The notes: generated by a model from the letters alone, not told the origin. DNA of 64,000 bases from Nocardioides coralli (GCF_019880385.1 NZ_CP082273.1:2728001-2792000); one strand, 5' to 3'; shown: positions 43,176-52,190, numbered from the stretch's first letter. Translations and numbers: made by a program.

Positions 43176-44285
43176 TCAGCCGAGCTCCGCGAGCCGGCCG
43201 ACGGCTGCGCCGACCCGCTCGTCGGTCGCCGTGAAGGCCACGCGCACGTGCTGCGCGCCCGCGCGCCCGTAGAAGGAGCCGGGCGCCACCAGGATCCCGG
43301 CCTCGGCCAGCCGGCCCACCGTCTCCCAGCAGTCCTCGCCGCGGGTCGCCCAGAGGTAGAGCGACCCCTCCGAGTGGTCGATCGTGAAACCCGCCTGCAG
43401 CAGCGCCTCCTGCAGGAGCGCGCGCCGGGCGGCGTACGTCGCGTGCTGGGCGCGGACGTGGTCGTCGTCGGCCAGGGCGGCGGCCATGGCCCGCTGCTGG
43501 GGGGCCGGCATCATCAGGCCGAGGTTCTTGCGCACCGCCAGCAGCTCGGCCACCACGGCGGGGTCGCCGGCCACGAAGCCGCAGCGGTAGCCCGCGAGGT
43601 TCGAGCGCTTCGACAGCGAGTGGACCGCGAGCAGCCCCTCGTGGGAGCCGCCGCAGATGTCGGGATGGAGCACCGAGGACGGCGTCTCCTCCCACGCCAT
43701 CTCGAGATAGCACTCGTCGGACACCAGCAAGGTCCCTCGGTCGCGGCACCAGTCCACGACCTTGCGGAGGTGGTCGGGGGGCAGCACCCGCCCGGTGGGG
43801 TTGGACGGCGAGTTGAGCCACAGCAGCGCCGGCACCTCGGGGCCGAACGCGGTCAGGCTGTCGGTGGCACGTGCGCGGGCGCCGCACAGGGCAGCACCCA
43901 CCTCGTAGGTCGGGTAGGCCAGCTCGGGGTAGCCGATCAGGTCGCCCTCCCCCAACCCGAGGTGGAGCGGCAGCGCTGCGATCAGCTCCTTGGTGCCGAT
44001 CGCCGGGAGCACCCCGTCGACGTCGAGCCCGGTGACCCCGTGACGCCGGGCGAGCCAGTCGACCGCGGCCTGGCGGGTCTCGGGCAGCCCCACGGTCGTG
44101 GGGTAGCCGGGTGCGTCACCGGCAGCCGCCAGGGCGTCGCGCACCACCGCGGGGGTGGGGTCGACCGGAGTGCCGACCGAGAGGTCGACCAGGCCGTCGG
44201 GGTGGGCGCGCGCCGTCGCGGCGTACGCCGTGAGCTTGTCCCAGGGGAAGTCGGGCAGCCGGGCTGAGACCGGCCCGCGGGTCAC
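43176..44285 (-). CDS. dapC: Succinyldiaminopimelate aminotransferase
   Basis: The 369-residue class I/II aminotransferase binds PLP through the lysine in [13 protein letters not shown]. The N-terminal [15 protein letters not shown] and LNSPSNPTG segments match actinobacterial DapC (Rv1178). It transfers amino groups to N-succinyl-2-amino-6-oxopimelate, between DapD and DapE. GTG 44285 overlaps the ferredoxin stop by 4 nt (GTGA), and the ferredoxin-dapC pairing is conserved in the order. Confidence 0.92.
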   Translation of the reverse strand: MTRGPVSARLPDFPWDKLTAYAATARAHPDGLVDLSVGTPVDPTPAVVRDALAAAGDAPGYPTTVGLPETRQAAVDWLARRHGVTGLDVDGVLPAIGTKELIAALPLHLGLGEGDLIGYPELAYPTYEVGAALCGARARATDSLTAFGPEVPALLWLNSPSNPTGRVLPPDHLRKVVDWCRDRGTLLVSDECYLEMAWEETPSSVLHPDICGGSHEGLLAVHSLSKRSNLAGYRCGFVAGDPAVVAELLAVRKNLGLMMPAPQQRAMAAALADDDHVRAQHATYAARRALLQEALLQAGFTIDHSEGSLYLWATRGEDCWETVGRLAEAGILVAPGSFYGRAGAQHVRVAFTATDERVGAAVGRLAELG

Positions 44286-44608
44286 TCGTCGTGTTCCTGC
44301 GGGGGGAGCTCGGCGACCAGCTGGTGGTCGTGGTCGATGACACCCATCTTGGCCGCGCCACCCGGCGAGCCGAGGTCGTCGAAGAAGTGGACGTTGGCGT
44401 CGTAGTAGTCCTTCCACTCCTCGGGCGTGTCGTCCTCGTAGAAGATCGCCTCGACCGGGCAGACCGGCTCGCAGGCGCCGCAGTCGACGCACTCGTCAGG
44501 GTGGATGTAGAGCATCCGCTTGCCTTCGTAGATGCAGTCGACGGGGCACTCGTCGACGCACGCGCGGTCCTTGAGGTCGACGCACGGCTGGGCGATGACG
44601 TAGGTCAC
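44282..44608 (-). CDS. fdxA: Seven-iron ferredoxin (3Fe-4S/4Fe-4S)
   Basis: This 108-residue electron carrier has two cluster-binding segments: [19 protein letters not shown] near the start and [16 protein letters not shown] near residue 40, followed by an acidic C-terminal tail. This is the 7Fe type common in Actinobacteria, which often serves cytochromes P450 or dehydrogenases. GTG 44608 has GAGGAGG 5-6 nt upstream. It is cotranscribed with dapC (4-nt overlap), a conserved arrangement whose biochemical reason is unclear. Confidence 0.94.
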   Translation of the reverse strand: MTYVIAQPCVDLKDRACVDECPVDCIYEGKRMLYIHPDECVDCGACEPVCPVEAIFYEDDTPEEWKDYYDANVHFFDDLGSPGGAAKMGVIDHDHQLVAELPPQEHDE

Positions 44609-44660
44609 CAGGTCCTCCTCGAACACACAGCGGATGGTGTTTCTGCTCTGGGGGCCAGCC

Positions 44661-44666
44661 TAGTAT
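44661..44666 (+). promoter_or_regulatory. -10 hexamer TAGTAT of the GNAT gene
   Basis: The hexamer ends 6 nt before GTG 44673; no ribosome site is present. The divergent fdxA start lies 53 bp away. Confidence 0.5.
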
Positions 44667-44672
44667 CCCGGC

Positions 44673-45593
44673 GTGACCGAAGCCCCGGGAGCCCACGGCT
44701 TGGGCCCGCATGTCGTGGGGACGCGCGTGGTCGTGCGCCGGCTGGTGCCGGGCGAGGAGGGGCCCTCGGGCGGCCCGGCGATGACCGACGTGCTCGGCAC
44801 CTGCCTGCGCTGGGGCGACGGGGAGTGCGTCGTGCAGCCGGAGGACGGGCCGGCGGTGACCATCCCGGTCGCGCTGATCGTGGCGGGCAAGCCCGTCCCG
44901 CCCCGCGCCTCGGTGCGCCGCCGGACCAGCGCCCGCGAGATCGAGCAGCACGGCTTCGCGCTGTGGCCCGGCCTGGAGACCGAGACGCTCGGCCAGTGGG
45001 TGCTGCGGGCCGCGCCGCCACCGGCCGACGGGCGCCGTCGGCGGCGCGCCAACTCGGTGCTGGCCCTCGGCGACCCGGGGCTCGAGCCGGCCGAGGCGCT
45101 GCGCCGCGTCGTGGCCTTCTACGAGGCCCGCGACCAGCCCGCGCTGGCGATGGTCGTCGCCGGATCGGCGGAGGAGACCACCCTGGCCTCCCAGGGCTGG
45201 AGCGGGGAGGGACTGCCCACCGCCCACGCCATGGTGGCGCCGCTGGCGCGGGCAGCCCGGGCCGCGCACGACGCGACGCCGGAGCACGAGTCCGAGCCCG
45301 GGGTGGTCGCCGACGACGGTGTCCGCGTCGAGCTGCGCCTCGGCGACCGGGCCCGCGGCCGCGCCGCGCTCGACGGCGACTGGCTCGGCCTCCACGACGT
45401 CGAGGTCGACCCGGGCCGGCGCCGGGGCGGCCTGGGCACCGCCGTCGTCGCGGGACTCCTCGGCTGGGGTGCGGAGCGGGGCGCCACCAGCGCCTGGCTC
45501 CACGTCGAGACCGACAACCGGGGCGCGATCGCGCTCTACGAGGGCCTCGGGTTCGAGGTCCACCACACCTACCGCTACCTGGCGCCAACCTGA
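44673..45593 (+). CDS. GNAT-family N-acetyltransferase with N-terminal extension
   Basis: The C-terminal half of this 306-residue protein (about 205-303) is a GNAT domain with the acetyl-CoA loop RRRGGLGTAVV and LHVETDNRGAIALYEGLGF. The N-terminal 200 residues contain an SH3-like region (about 35-75, GTCLRWGDGECVVQ) and a degenerate GNAT-like half, as in a conserved actinobacterial double-GNAT family. The substrate is unknown. GTG 44673 is preceded by TAGTAT, 6 nt away. The 3' end overlaps the convergent DUF389 gene by 19 nt. Confidence 0.85.
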   Translation: MTEAPGAHGLGPHVVGTRVVVRRLVPGEEGPSGGPAMTDVLGTCLRWGDGECVVQPEDGPAVTIPVALIVAGKPVPPRASVRRRTSAREIEQHGFALWPGLETETLGQWVLRAAPPPADGRRRRRANSVLALGDPGLEPAEALRRVVAFYEARDQPALAMVVAGSAEETTLASQGWSGEGLPTAHAMVAPLARAARAAHDATPEHESEPGVVADDGVRVELRLGDRARGRAALDGDWLGLHDVEVDPGRRRGGLGTAVVAGLLGWGAERGATSAWLHVETDNRGAIALYEGLGFEVHHTYRYLAPT

Positions 45594-46558
45594 CCATCCG
45601 CGCCCGAGAACGGGTGCAGGACCCGGTCGGAGAGCACCAGCACCCGCTTCCACAGCAGGCGCTGGAGCAGGATCACGGCGATCCCCGAGACCACCATGCC
45701 CAGGACGTTGACCCCGAGCTGCTGCGCCGAGCCGACCATCTCCGGGACGTCCCAGAGCGCCAGCGCGAGCGAGAAGTTCCCGGCCGCGGGCACCGTCGTG
45801 ACGGAGATGAACACGCCGACCATGGCGTTGTCGCGGTCGGTCGTCATCGCGAGGACACCCGCCGCGCCGGCCACCAGGGCCACCACGAAGGACCACACGT
45901 CGGGGCGCCAGATGAAGTTGGTCTGGGGTCGGGGCCGGGACAGCATCTCGGCGTCGACCAGCCCGGACAGGGCCGCGAGCAGCGCGAGCACGGTGACGGC
46001 CAGGATCGCGACGACGAAGCCCCCGGCCAGCAGCAGCGCGCCACGGCCCGCCACTGCCCACTTGCCGAGCACCACCCCGACCGAGATCGCGGCGACCGTC
46101 CCGAACTCGGGACCCACCACCATCGCGCCGACCACCAGGATCGGCGAGTCGGTGATCACCGCGACCGCGGCGATGGTCACCGCGAGGATGCTGAAGGCGA
46201 GGTAGCCGACGGTCGGCCGGCCCGCCCCCTCCGCGCGCTCGACCACCTCCGGCCAGATGACGGCGTCCTCCGGGTCACCCGGGGCGATCGCCGCGATCCG
46301 CTCCGCCTCGGCGAAGGGGGTGTTGTCGGGCGACAGCACCACGATGCCGCCCCGCTCCGAGAGACCGACGTCGTGGAGGTCGTCGAGCAGCTCGGTGGCC
46401 ACCTCGCGGGCGACGTCGCACTCGACGAGGTCGCCCTCGGGCACGAGGCTCACGCCCTCGAACCGCACCAGGTTGGTCACGCACGGGTTGTCGACGAGCA
46501 GGTCGAGGACGTCGTCGACCAGGGCGGGCGGCACGGTGAGCCGCAGGTGCTCCAGCAT
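45575..46558 (-). CDS. DUF389 (TIGR00341) integral membrane protein
   Basis: The 327-residue protein has a soluble N-terminal domain (about 1-95, with VTNLVRF) and about six helices in the DUF389 pattern, with VVGAMVVGPEFGTVAAIS and a late VSVTTVPAAGNFSLAL-like segment. Function is unknown; a transporter or channel role has been proposed for the family. ATG 46558 is preceded by a TACTGT hexamer 7 nt upstream. VanW-type gene lies upstream on the same strand. Confidence 0.9.
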   Translation of the reverse strand: MLEHLRLTVPPALVDDVLDLLVDNPCVTNLVRFEGVSLVPEGDLVECDVAREVATELLDDLHDVGLSERGGIVVLSPDNTPFAEAERIAAIAPGDPEDAVIWPEVVERAEGAGRPTVGYLAFSILAVTIAAVAVITDSPILVVGAMVVGPEFGTVAAISVGVVLGKWAVAGRGALLLAGGFVVAILAVTVLALLAALSGLVDAEMLSRPRPQTNFIWRPDVWSFVVALVAGAAGVLAMTTDRDNAMVGVFISVTTVPAAGNFSLALALWDVPEMVGSAQQLGVNVLGMVVSGIAVILLQRLLWKRVLVLSDRVLHPFSGADGQVGAR

Positions 46559-46565
46559 GCGCCGA

Positions 46566-46571
46566 ACAGTA
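46566..46571 (-). promoter_or_regulatory. -10 hexamer TACTGT of the DUF389 gene
   Basis: Read on the minus strand, the hexamer ends 7 nt before ATG 46558, within the 37-nt gap after the VanW-type gene, so DUF389 may have its own leaderless transcript. Confidence 0.4.
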
Positions 46572-46595
46572 CGGCGGCAGCAGCCCCGCCCCGGC

Positions 46596-48332
46596 TCAGG
46601 AGTCCGTGGCGTTGGGGTTGGTGCAGATCACCGTGTCGCTCGGCGTGTAGGTGGTGCTGAACTTCTCGGTCCGCACCACTTCGTCGGAACCCGGCTTGGA
46701 GAAGTAGCGCCAGACATCGACGTCGAAGCCGCCGTAGCCCTCGTTGGGGTGGCAGCGCACCGTGTCGACGCGCCGGGTCTCCGGCTCGGTCTGGTTGTAG
46801 CGGCCCGAGGTCCGGGTCGTGATGTCCCAGTGCTTGGTCGACCACATGTCGACGGTGACCACACCCGAGGAGGACGGGGTGCTGGGGGTGACCCGCGACT
46901 GGATGAAGACGCCGTGGGGAGTGGTGTTCTTGAAACGCAGGTCGACGGCACCCCACGCCACGGTGGCCTCCCGACCGACGGGGTACCGGTCGATGTAGAA
47001 CGAGTGCGGCTTGTGCTCGACGTCCTCGAGGCCGGCGAAGAACATCGCGTTGAAGAGCGTCGTGGCCAGCTGGGAGACCCCGCCGCCGAGGTCCCTGACG
47101 AGGATGCCGTCGGAGATGATGAAGCCCTCGGTGAAGCCGTTCTCGGCGGTGCGCTCGCCGACGGTGCCGTTGAGCGAGAAGACCTCGCCCGGCTCGAGGA
47201 TCGTGCCGTCGACGATCTCGGCGGCCCGCCCGATGTTGACGTTGCGGTATTCCGCGTGGGGGTAGTAGGTCGTGAAGCTGGAGACCTTCTCGGTGATGTC
47301 GAGGTCGCGCAGCTCGGCCGTGGTGAGGTCGGGCCGCGCGGTACGGGCCTTGACCGCCTGCACCCGCTTGCCCTCGGGGCGGGTGACCAGGTCGAGGAAG
47401 GTGTCGGCCACGTCGGCCTGGCGGTAACGCACCCCCGGCTTGGCGGGGACGACCCGCGGGCTGCCGCCGACGATGCGGATGGTGGCGTCGACGGGCGCGC
47501 CGTCGGTGCCGACCCGGTTGCCGACGACCTTCTTGAGGGCCTTCCGGTCCACGTCGGGGACGAGCTCGCCGTCCTCGGGCCGCAGCCGCAGCGCCTTGCC
47601 GAACTCGCGGGGCAGAAGCCGCACGTCGGCGTCGCCGAACCGCAACGTCACCGGTCCCGAGAGCGCCGGGTTGGCGAACTCCTCCACGGCGCGGCGTACT
47701 TCGGCGGCGTCGATCTCGGGCTCCACGGTGGTGAGCTGGAGGCCCGCCACGGCGGCGTCGCTCTCGGCGAGGTAGGACTGCTCGATGGCGGCGCGGGCCT
47801 GCTCGCGGTCGATGGTCTCGCCGTCGCGTGGGTCGGTGACCGCGATGCGGGTGCCGCGGATCTTGACGGCGCCGTCACGCGGCGGGGTGCCCAGCTCCTC
47901 CTCGAGCCGGTCGAGCAGGGCGTCCATCCGGGTCTCGTCGACGTCGAGCACGGCGTCCATCTCGTCGCCGTCGGTGTAGTAGTCCCACAGCCGGGCGGGG
48001 TCCCAGGACCGGCCGCCCCCGGCCGCCGCCACCGAGCCGGCGTAGTCGACCTCCAGCCCGGCCTCCTCGGGGGTGAAGGTCACCTCGTCGCCGGCCACGC
48101 TGGCCTGCTGCTGGGCGTCGACGCGGTCGGCGAGGCCCTCCTCGAGGGTCACCTCTGCCTGGCCGGGCGTCTGCCCGCCGATGTCGACGCCCGCCACGGT
48201 CGTGCCGCGGGGCACCTTGTCACCGGCCGCGGCGTACGCCGCTCCATAGCCACCGGCCAGCAGCACCACCAGCCCCAGCAGCAGGAGCAGGACGACGCGG
48301 CCGCCTGCTGTCTCGCGTCCGGGATCACTCAC
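46596..48332 (-). CDS. VanW-family protein with YoaR-like domains
   Basis: This 578-residue protein has an N-terminal membrane helix (about 12-34), then two repeated peptidoglycan-binding-like YoaR domains (about 55-290) and a C-terminal VanW domain (about 340-500) with FSLNGTVGERTAENGFTEG, DLGGGVSQLATTLFNA and SFYIDRYPVGREA (each part of a longer block). VanW genes accompany vancomycin resistance in some Gram-positives, but most are chromosomal and of unknown role. No other van gene is present. GTG 48332 follows a TAGGAT hexamer by 6 nt. Confidence 0.9.
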   Translation of the reverse strand: MSDPGRETAGGRVVLLLLLGLVVLLAGGYGAAYAAAGDKVPRGTTVAGVDIGGQTPGQAEVTLEEGLADRVDAQQQASVAGDEVTFTPEEAGLEVDYAGSVAAAGGGRSWDPARLWDYYTDGDEMDAVLDVDETRMDALLDRLEEELGTPPRDGAVKIRGTRIAVTDPRDGETIDREQARAAIEQSYLAESDAAVAGLQLTTVEPEIDAAEVRRAVEEFANPALSGPVTLRFGDADVRLLPREFGKALRLRPEDGELVPDVDRKALKKVVGNRVGTDGAPVDATIRIVGGSPRVVPAKPGVRYRQADVADTFLDLVTRPEGKRVQAVKARTARPDLTTAELRDLDITEKVSSFTTYYPHAEYRNVNIGRAAEIVDGTILEPGEVFSLNGTVGERTAENGFTEGFIISDGILVRDLGGGVSQLATTLFNAMFFAGLEDVEHKPHSFYIDRYPVGREATVAWGAVDLRFKNTTPHGVFIQSRVTPSTPSSSGVVTVDMWSTKHWDITTRTSGRYNQTEPETRRVDTVRCHPNEGYGGFDVDVWRYFSKPGSDEVVRTEKFSTTYTPSDTVICTNPNATDS

Positions 48333-48338
48333 GCGGGC

Positions 48339-48344
48339 ATCCTA
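48339..48344 (-). promoter_or_regulatory. -10 hexamer TAGGAT of the VanW-family gene
   Basis: Read on the minus strand, it ends 6 nt before GTG 48332 and overlaps the stop region of the upstream membrane-protein gene. Confidence 0.5.
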
Positions 48345-48701
48345 GGTCGGAGGCCCGACGCGCCCCGATTCGTCGCCGCCACCCGGACGGGGCAGCGTGA
48401 CCACCGCGACGGCCGCCACGGCGAGCGCCACCAGCAGCAGCGACCAGCCCGGGGCGTCGGCGCTCACGGCGACGTCGCCCTCCGCCCGCGGGACCACCGC
48501 CACCCCGACGGCGGCAGCGAAACCGAGCGCGAAGGGGAGCCGCGTGAGCCATCCGGGCCCGACCGCCGCCAGTGCCGCCACGAGACCGACCAGGACCAGC
48601 GGCAGCCCCCACCAGGTCGCGTGCACGGCCACGGCGGCGACGCCGGTGACCGCCCCCACCAGCAGCAGCGCCGGTGCGGCGACCACCCGCAGCGCCGTCA
48701 C
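48342..48701 (-). CDS. Small membrane protein coupled to mshB (Rv1171-like position)
   Basis: The 119-residue protein has about four hydrophobic helices spanning residues 5-105 and a polar C-terminal tail rich in glycine and proline. No catalytic motif is visible. GTG 48701 overlaps the mshB stop by 4 nt (GTGA), so it is translated with mshB. M. tuberculosis also has a small membrane-protein gene (Rv1171) directly after mshB, which suggests a conserved but unknown link to mycothiol or the membrane. Confidence 0.75.
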   Translation of the reverse strand: MTALRVVAAPALLLVGAVTGVAAVAVHATWWGLPLVLVGLVAALAAVGPGWLTRLPFALGFAAAVGVAVVPRAEGDVAVSADAPGWSLLLVALAVAAVAVVTLPRPGGGDESGRVGPPT

Positions 48702-49597
48702 AGGCCGGCGAAGAGGTCCGTCTCGTGGCCGTCCGGCCCCGGGACCGGCGTCCCCTTGGCGATGCGGTAGTTCTCGATCGCCCACAGTGCGTGCCCGCTC
48801 TCGCCCCCGCGGAAGAACGGGCCGTCGGGTGCCACCTGCGTGCGATGGCTTGCCAGGGCCGTCATCTTCTGCTCCACGTGGGCGGTGCCGTCGACGGCGC
48901 ACGAGATGAGGTGGTCCGGCGTGACGAACGGCGGCATCGGGCCATCGGGGTCCATCCCCTCGAAGGTCTCGGTGTCCCCGGACTCACGCAGCTGCCGCAG
49001 GCTCTCCCGCATCCGGCTCTCCGACAGCGCACACCAGTAGATCTTGGCGATCTCCCAGGGCTCGCCCAGGTCCAGGCGATACGACGCCACGCCGGCCAGG
49101 CTCGCGGCGTAGGTCGCGACGCGGTGGGCCTGGATGTGGTCGGGGTGGCCGTAGCCGCCGAACTGGTCGTAGGTGACCAGCACCTGGGGCCGCACCTCGC
49201 GGATGACACCGACCAGGTGGTCGGCGGCCTGGGTGAGGTCGGCGTTCCAGAAGGCGTCGGGGTGGACCTCCTCGCCCGCCACGGCGTGCCCGTCCTCGTG
49301 CCAGGCCATGCCCGAGTCGCGGTAGGTGCCGAAGCCGCCGAGGAACCGGTGGTCGGTCACGCCCAGGACCTTCATCGCCTCGGCCAGCTCACCCTGGCGG
49401 TGCTCGCCGAGCCCGTCGTCGCGGTGGGCCGCGAGGTGCTCGAGGTCGGGGACGAGGATCTCGCCGAGCTCCCCCGCCGTGCAGGTCACCAGGGTGACGT
49501 GGCGGCCCTCGGCGACGTAGCGCGCCATGGTGGCGCCGTTGTTGATGGTCTCGTCGTCGGGGTGGGCGTGGACGAGCAGCAGGCGGTGTTCAGGCAC
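48698..49597 (-). CDS. mshB: GlcNAc-inositol deacetylase of mycothiol synthesis
   Basis: The 299-residue zinc deacetylase removes acetyl from GlcNAc-Ins, the second step of mycothiol synthesis. Zinc-site motifs are HAHPDDE (residues 10-16) and GHPDHIQAH (about 150). The YWCALSESRM and GGFGTYRDSGM segments are typical of MshB rather than the broader PIG-L family. GTG 49597 lies 6 nt after a TAGGCT hexamer, so a leaderless mRNA is likely. Mycothiol is the main thiol of Actinobacteria and confirms the phylum. Confidence 0.93.
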   Translation of the reverse strand: MPEHRLLLVHAHPDDETINNGATMARYVAEGRHVTLVTCTAGELGEILVPDLEHLAAHRDDGLGEHRQGELAEAMKVLGVTDHRFLGGFGTYRDSGMAWHEDGHAVAGEEVHPDAFWNADLTQAADHLVGVIREVRPQVLVTYDQFGGYGHPDHIQAHRVATYAASLAGVASYRLDLGEPWEIAKIYWCALSESRMRESLRQLRESGDTETFEGMDPDGPMPPFVTPDHLISCAVDGTAHVEQKMTALASHRTQVAPDGPFFRGGESGHALWAIENYRIAKGTPVPGPDGHETDLFAGL

Positions 49598-49603
49598 CGG
49601 CCC

Positions 49604-49609
49604 AGCCTA
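49604..49609 (-). promoter_or_regulatory. -10 hexamer TAGGCT of mshB
   Basis: Read on the minus strand, the hexamer ends 6 nt before GTG 49597 and includes part of the preceding gene's stop region (49607-49609). Confidence 0.5.
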
Positions 49610-49879
49610 CGGCTCGAGGTGGTGGCGGCGCGGCGCGGTCGGCAGGTCGAGCGGCGGCGCCGGGGGCACCTCGCCCCCGGTGTCCAGCCAGCCGTCGTGC
49701 TCCTCGACGAGGAGGTCGAGCAGCACCTCGGGCGCGTCGGTGAGCACCGCCCAGGGGTGGTCCTCGTCGTCGTCCTCGCCGGCCAGCCGCTCGCGCTCGA
49801 CCGATGCCGCGTAGCCGTCGACGCGCAGCCGGGCGGCCACGGCGCGTGCGTCGTCCTCGTCGAAGAAGATGCCCCTCAC
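49607..49879 (-). CDS. Small acidic protein of unknown function
   Basis: This 90-residue protein (VRGIFFDEDDARAVAARL, a stretch of acidic residues GEDDDEDHPW, then LLDLLVEEHDGWLD) could have a ferredoxin-like or RraB-like fold, but I cannot assign it. GTG 49879 overlaps the MutT stop by 4 nt (GTGA), so it is cotranslated with that gene; it ends just before the mshB promoter hexamer. No membrane helix or signal peptide is present. Confidence 0.68.
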   Translation of the reverse strand: MRGIFFDEDDARAVAARLRVDGYAASVERERLAGEDDDEDHPWAVLTDAPEVLLDLLVEEHDGWLDTGGEVPPAPPLDLPTAPRRHHLEP

Positions 49880-50271
49880 GGTCCCATCATCCGCCGCCGC
49901 AGCTCGGGCAGGAACGGACGGTCCGGCTCCAGCCAGTCGACCTCGTCGAGCTGCCCGGGCCGGAGCCACCGCAGTGCGTCGTGCTCGACCGGGTCGGGGT
50001 CACCGGACAGGATCCGGGCCGTCGCGACCGCGAGCTCGTGGCCCCGGCCGACGGGCGCGGTCCCCGCCAGCCAGCCGGTCACCTCGATCGCGCAGCCGAG
50101 CTCCTCGGCGATCTCGCGCACCAGCGCGTCAGCCGGGTCCTCCCCCGGCTCGACCTTGCCGCCCGGCAGCTCCCAGCGGCCGGCTGCCTCACGCGGCGCG
50201 GTCCGTCGGGCGGCGAGGAGCCGGTCTTCGCGCAGGATCGCGGCGCCGACGACGAGCTGGCGGCCGGGCAT
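49876..50271 (-). CDS. mutT: MutT-type Nudix hydrolase
   Basis: This protein of about 131 residues has a complete Nudix box: GGKVEPGEDPADALVREIAEELG, here summarised as G-x5-E-x7-REI-x-EELG at about residues 37-59. The compact size, RWELPGG entry and trailing LRWLRPGQL resemble MutT-type 8-oxo-dGTP pyrophosphatases that protect DNA synthesis. Two starts are possible, ATG 50271 (chosen, since MPGRQLVVGAAIL begins the fold) and ATG 50280. Substrate preference is not proven. Its neighbours do not reveal a pathway. Confidence 0.85.
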   Translation of the reverse strand: MPGRQLVVGAAILREDRLLAARRTAPREAAGRWELPGGKVEPGEDPADALVREIAEELGCAIEVTGWLAGTAPVGRGHELAVATARILSGDPDPVEHDALRWLRPGQLDEVDWLEPDRPFLPELRRRMMGP

Positions 50272-50302
50272 GCGGCACATCGAACCACGGTCGGTGACGG
50301 GC

Positions 50303-50308
50303 TACGGT
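50303..50308 (+). promoter_or_regulatory. -10 hexamer TACGGT of the 353-residue unknown gene
   Basis: The hexamer ends 7 nt before ATG 50316. No ribosome site is visible between, so the transcript is probably leaderless. Confidence 0.45.
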
Positions 50309-50315
50309 CGGGCCC

Positions 50316-51377
50316 ATGACCGGCACGGGAGCCGACGTCACCGGCATCCACCTGACCCGGACGACGGAGAACGCCGAGGAGATCGACGCGCTGGCCGCCG
50401 TGCTGGGCGGCCGGGTCGGGCTGCGCGGCGTGATCACCGACCTCGACCGGCAGGCGCGTCCTTCCCGGCTCGGCCGGTTGCTGGGCCGGGCCGTCGACAC
50501 GGCGTACGCCTGGCAGCGGGACGACCAGCGCGACCCGCGCTGGTGGCCCCAGGGCATCTCCTCCTCGGCGGAGGCCGGCGGCGTCGACGACGCCGTCCAC
50601 GGCCGCCGGGTGCTGGTGACGACCTGGTACGCCAAGGACCTCGGCGAGGGCTCGCACGGCTGCCGCGTGACGTTCCTCGACCTCGACACGCTGCGCTACC
50701 GGCACGTGCTGCTCGTGACGCCGACCCTGACCGCCGGAGGTCCCGGTCTGGACCCGCTGCGGATCCACGCCGGCGGGGTCGTGTGGCGGGGCCCGTGGTT
50801 GCACGTCGCGGCGACGCGCCGCGGCTTCGTCACCTTCCACCTCGACGACGTCCTGCGAGCGGGCGGGGACGCGCTCGCGGCGTTCGGCCACACGTACGTG
50901 CTGCCCGCGCGCGCCGCCTACCGGGCCAGGACCGCCGAGGGACACCGCCCGCTGCGCTTCTCCTTCCTGTCGCTGGACCGGGACACCAGCCCGCCGTGCC
51001 TCCTGGCCGGGGAGTACGCCGCCGGCACGGGTGAGGCGACCCGGCTGGCGCGCTTCGGCCTGGCCGCGGACGACTGGCCCCTGCTCGTCGGCGAGGACGG
51101 TCGGTCCCGGCCGGTCGTGCTGGAGGACGGCGGGGTGCTGCGGATGCAGGGCGCCGCGACGGCCCGCGGCCGGCTGCACGTGACGTCCTCGCACGGCCCG
51201 TGGCGGCCCGGGACCGTCCACACGGGTCACCCGGGCGCCCTGCGGCCCCATCGGTTCGCGGTGCCGATGGGACCCGAGGACCTGACCTACTGGCCGGCGA
51301 CCGACCGGCTGTGGACGCTCACCGAGCACCCCGGGCGACGCTGGGTCGTGTCGATGCGTCGCGACTGGTTCGACTAG
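50316..51377 (+). CDS. Uncharacterised 353-residue soluble protein
   Basis: I do not recognise a family. The protein has no signal peptide or membrane helix. It shows repeated short beta-like motifs, for example RRVLVTTWYAKD, YRHVLLVTP, HAGGVVWRGPWLHVAATRRG, YVLPARAAY and DLTYWPATDRLWTLTEHPG, the spacing of which suggests a beta-propeller or similar repeat fold; the GxxWRGPWLHVA and LWTLTEHPGRRWV segments look like repeat blades. It looks complete (ATG 50316 to TAG 51377). Its stop overlaps that of the convergent thioesterase gene in a 4-nt CTAG. Confidence 0.75.
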   Translation: MTGTGADVTGIHLTRTTENAEEIDALAAVLGGRVGLRGVITDLDRQARPSRLGRLLGRAVDTAYAWQRDDQRDPRWWPQGISSSAEAGGVDDAVHGRRVLVTTWYAKDLGEGSHGCRVTFLDLDTLRYRHVLLVTPTLTAGGPGLDPLRIHAGGVVWRGPWLHVAATRRGFVTFHLDDVLRAGGDALAAFGHTYVLPARAAYRARTAEGHRPLRFSFLSLDRDTSPPCLLAGEYAAGTGEATRLARFGLAADDWPLLVGEDGRSRPVVLEDGGVLRMQGAATARGRLHVTSSHGPWRPGTVHTGHPGALRPHRFAVPMGPEDLTYWPATDRLWTLTEHPGRRWVVSMRRDWFD

Positions 51378-52177
51378 CGGGGAACCCGCGCCAGCTGCCG
51401 GCTCTGGGCGACCAGCCGGCCGGAGGAGTCCCACACCTCGCAGTCCTCCTCGAACATCCCGCCGGCGACGTTGCGGGTCGCGTGGCGGACCTGGAGCCAG
51501 CCGGGCGCCGGGCAGGCGCGCACGTGCGCGGTCAGCTCGAGCGTCGGCGCCCACCCGGCCATCCCCAGGTCGTAGGTGACCGGCGGCAGGGCATCGACCA
51601 CCATCAGCAGCGACATCGGGTCCGGCTCGCGGTCCTCGACCAGGCGGAACCACGCCTGCATCTCGCCGTTGCCACTCGGCTGGCCGACCACCCAGCCGAC
51701 GTGCCGGGGGTCGAAGCGCATGTCGAAGCGCTCCATCAGGGGCGCGACGCTGCGGACCTCCTCCGGTGCGTGGCGGTTGGACACGCACTCCTCCACCGGG
51801 GGCAGGTCCGGCGGGGTCGCGGTGGTGCGGACGTCGTCGGGCAGGCCGGCGAGGTCGCCGTACGTCGCCAGCACGCTGAGCCGGGCCTGGTCTCCCTGCC
51901 GCAGGTCCGCGGCGAGGGTGGCCACGCTGCCGCCCTCGCGCAGGACGCGAGCATCGACGGTTGCAGGCCCGTGGGTGGCGGCCGAGAGGAAGTAGGCGCT
52001 GATCGCGAGGGGGTCGGGACGGCCGGGGACGACCTTGCTCAGGGCCGTCCCGACGACAGCCAGCTGGTAGCCGCCGTTGATCCCACCGCCGACCCGCCAG
52101 CCGTCGGTCAGCTCGGCGGCGTAGCTGCCCGCTCCGAGCCTCGTCACCGCGACGTGCTGGTCCCACTCGGCTCCCAT
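51374..52177 (-). CDS. Acyl-CoA thioesterase-like double hot-dog protein
   Basis: This 267-residue protein seems to hold two hot-dog domains, an N half with [17 protein letters not shown] (the acyl-CoA pocket helix) and a C half with [19 protein letters not shown] and [16 protein letters not shown], typical of the TesB-like/thioesterase-family proteins of Actinobacteria. It would release fatty acids from CoA esters. ATG 52177 lies 7 nt after a TAGGCT hexamer. The gene is convergent with the unknown gene at 50.3 kb. Confidence 0.82.
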   Translation of the reverse strand: MGAEWDQHVAVTRLGAGSYAAELTDGWRVGGGINGGYQLAVVGTALSKVVPGRPDPLAISAYFLSAATHGPATVDARVLREGGSVATLAADLRQGDQARLSVLATYGDLAGLPDDVRTTATPPDLPPVEECVSNRHAPEEVRSVAPLMERFDMRFDPRHVGWVVGQPSGNGEMQAWFRLVEDREPDPMSLLMVVDALPPVTYDLGMAGWAPTLELTAHVRACPAPGWLQVRHATRNVAGGMFEEDCEVWDSSGRLVAQSRQLARVPR

Positions 52178-52184
52178 GCCGGCG

Positions 52185-52190
52185 AGCCTA
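52185..52190 (-). promoter_or_regulatory. -10 hexamer TAGGCT of the thioesterase gene
   Basis: Read on the minus strand, it ends 7 nt before ATG 52177, within the 166-bp gap shared with the divergent histidine kinase gene. Confidence 0.5.
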
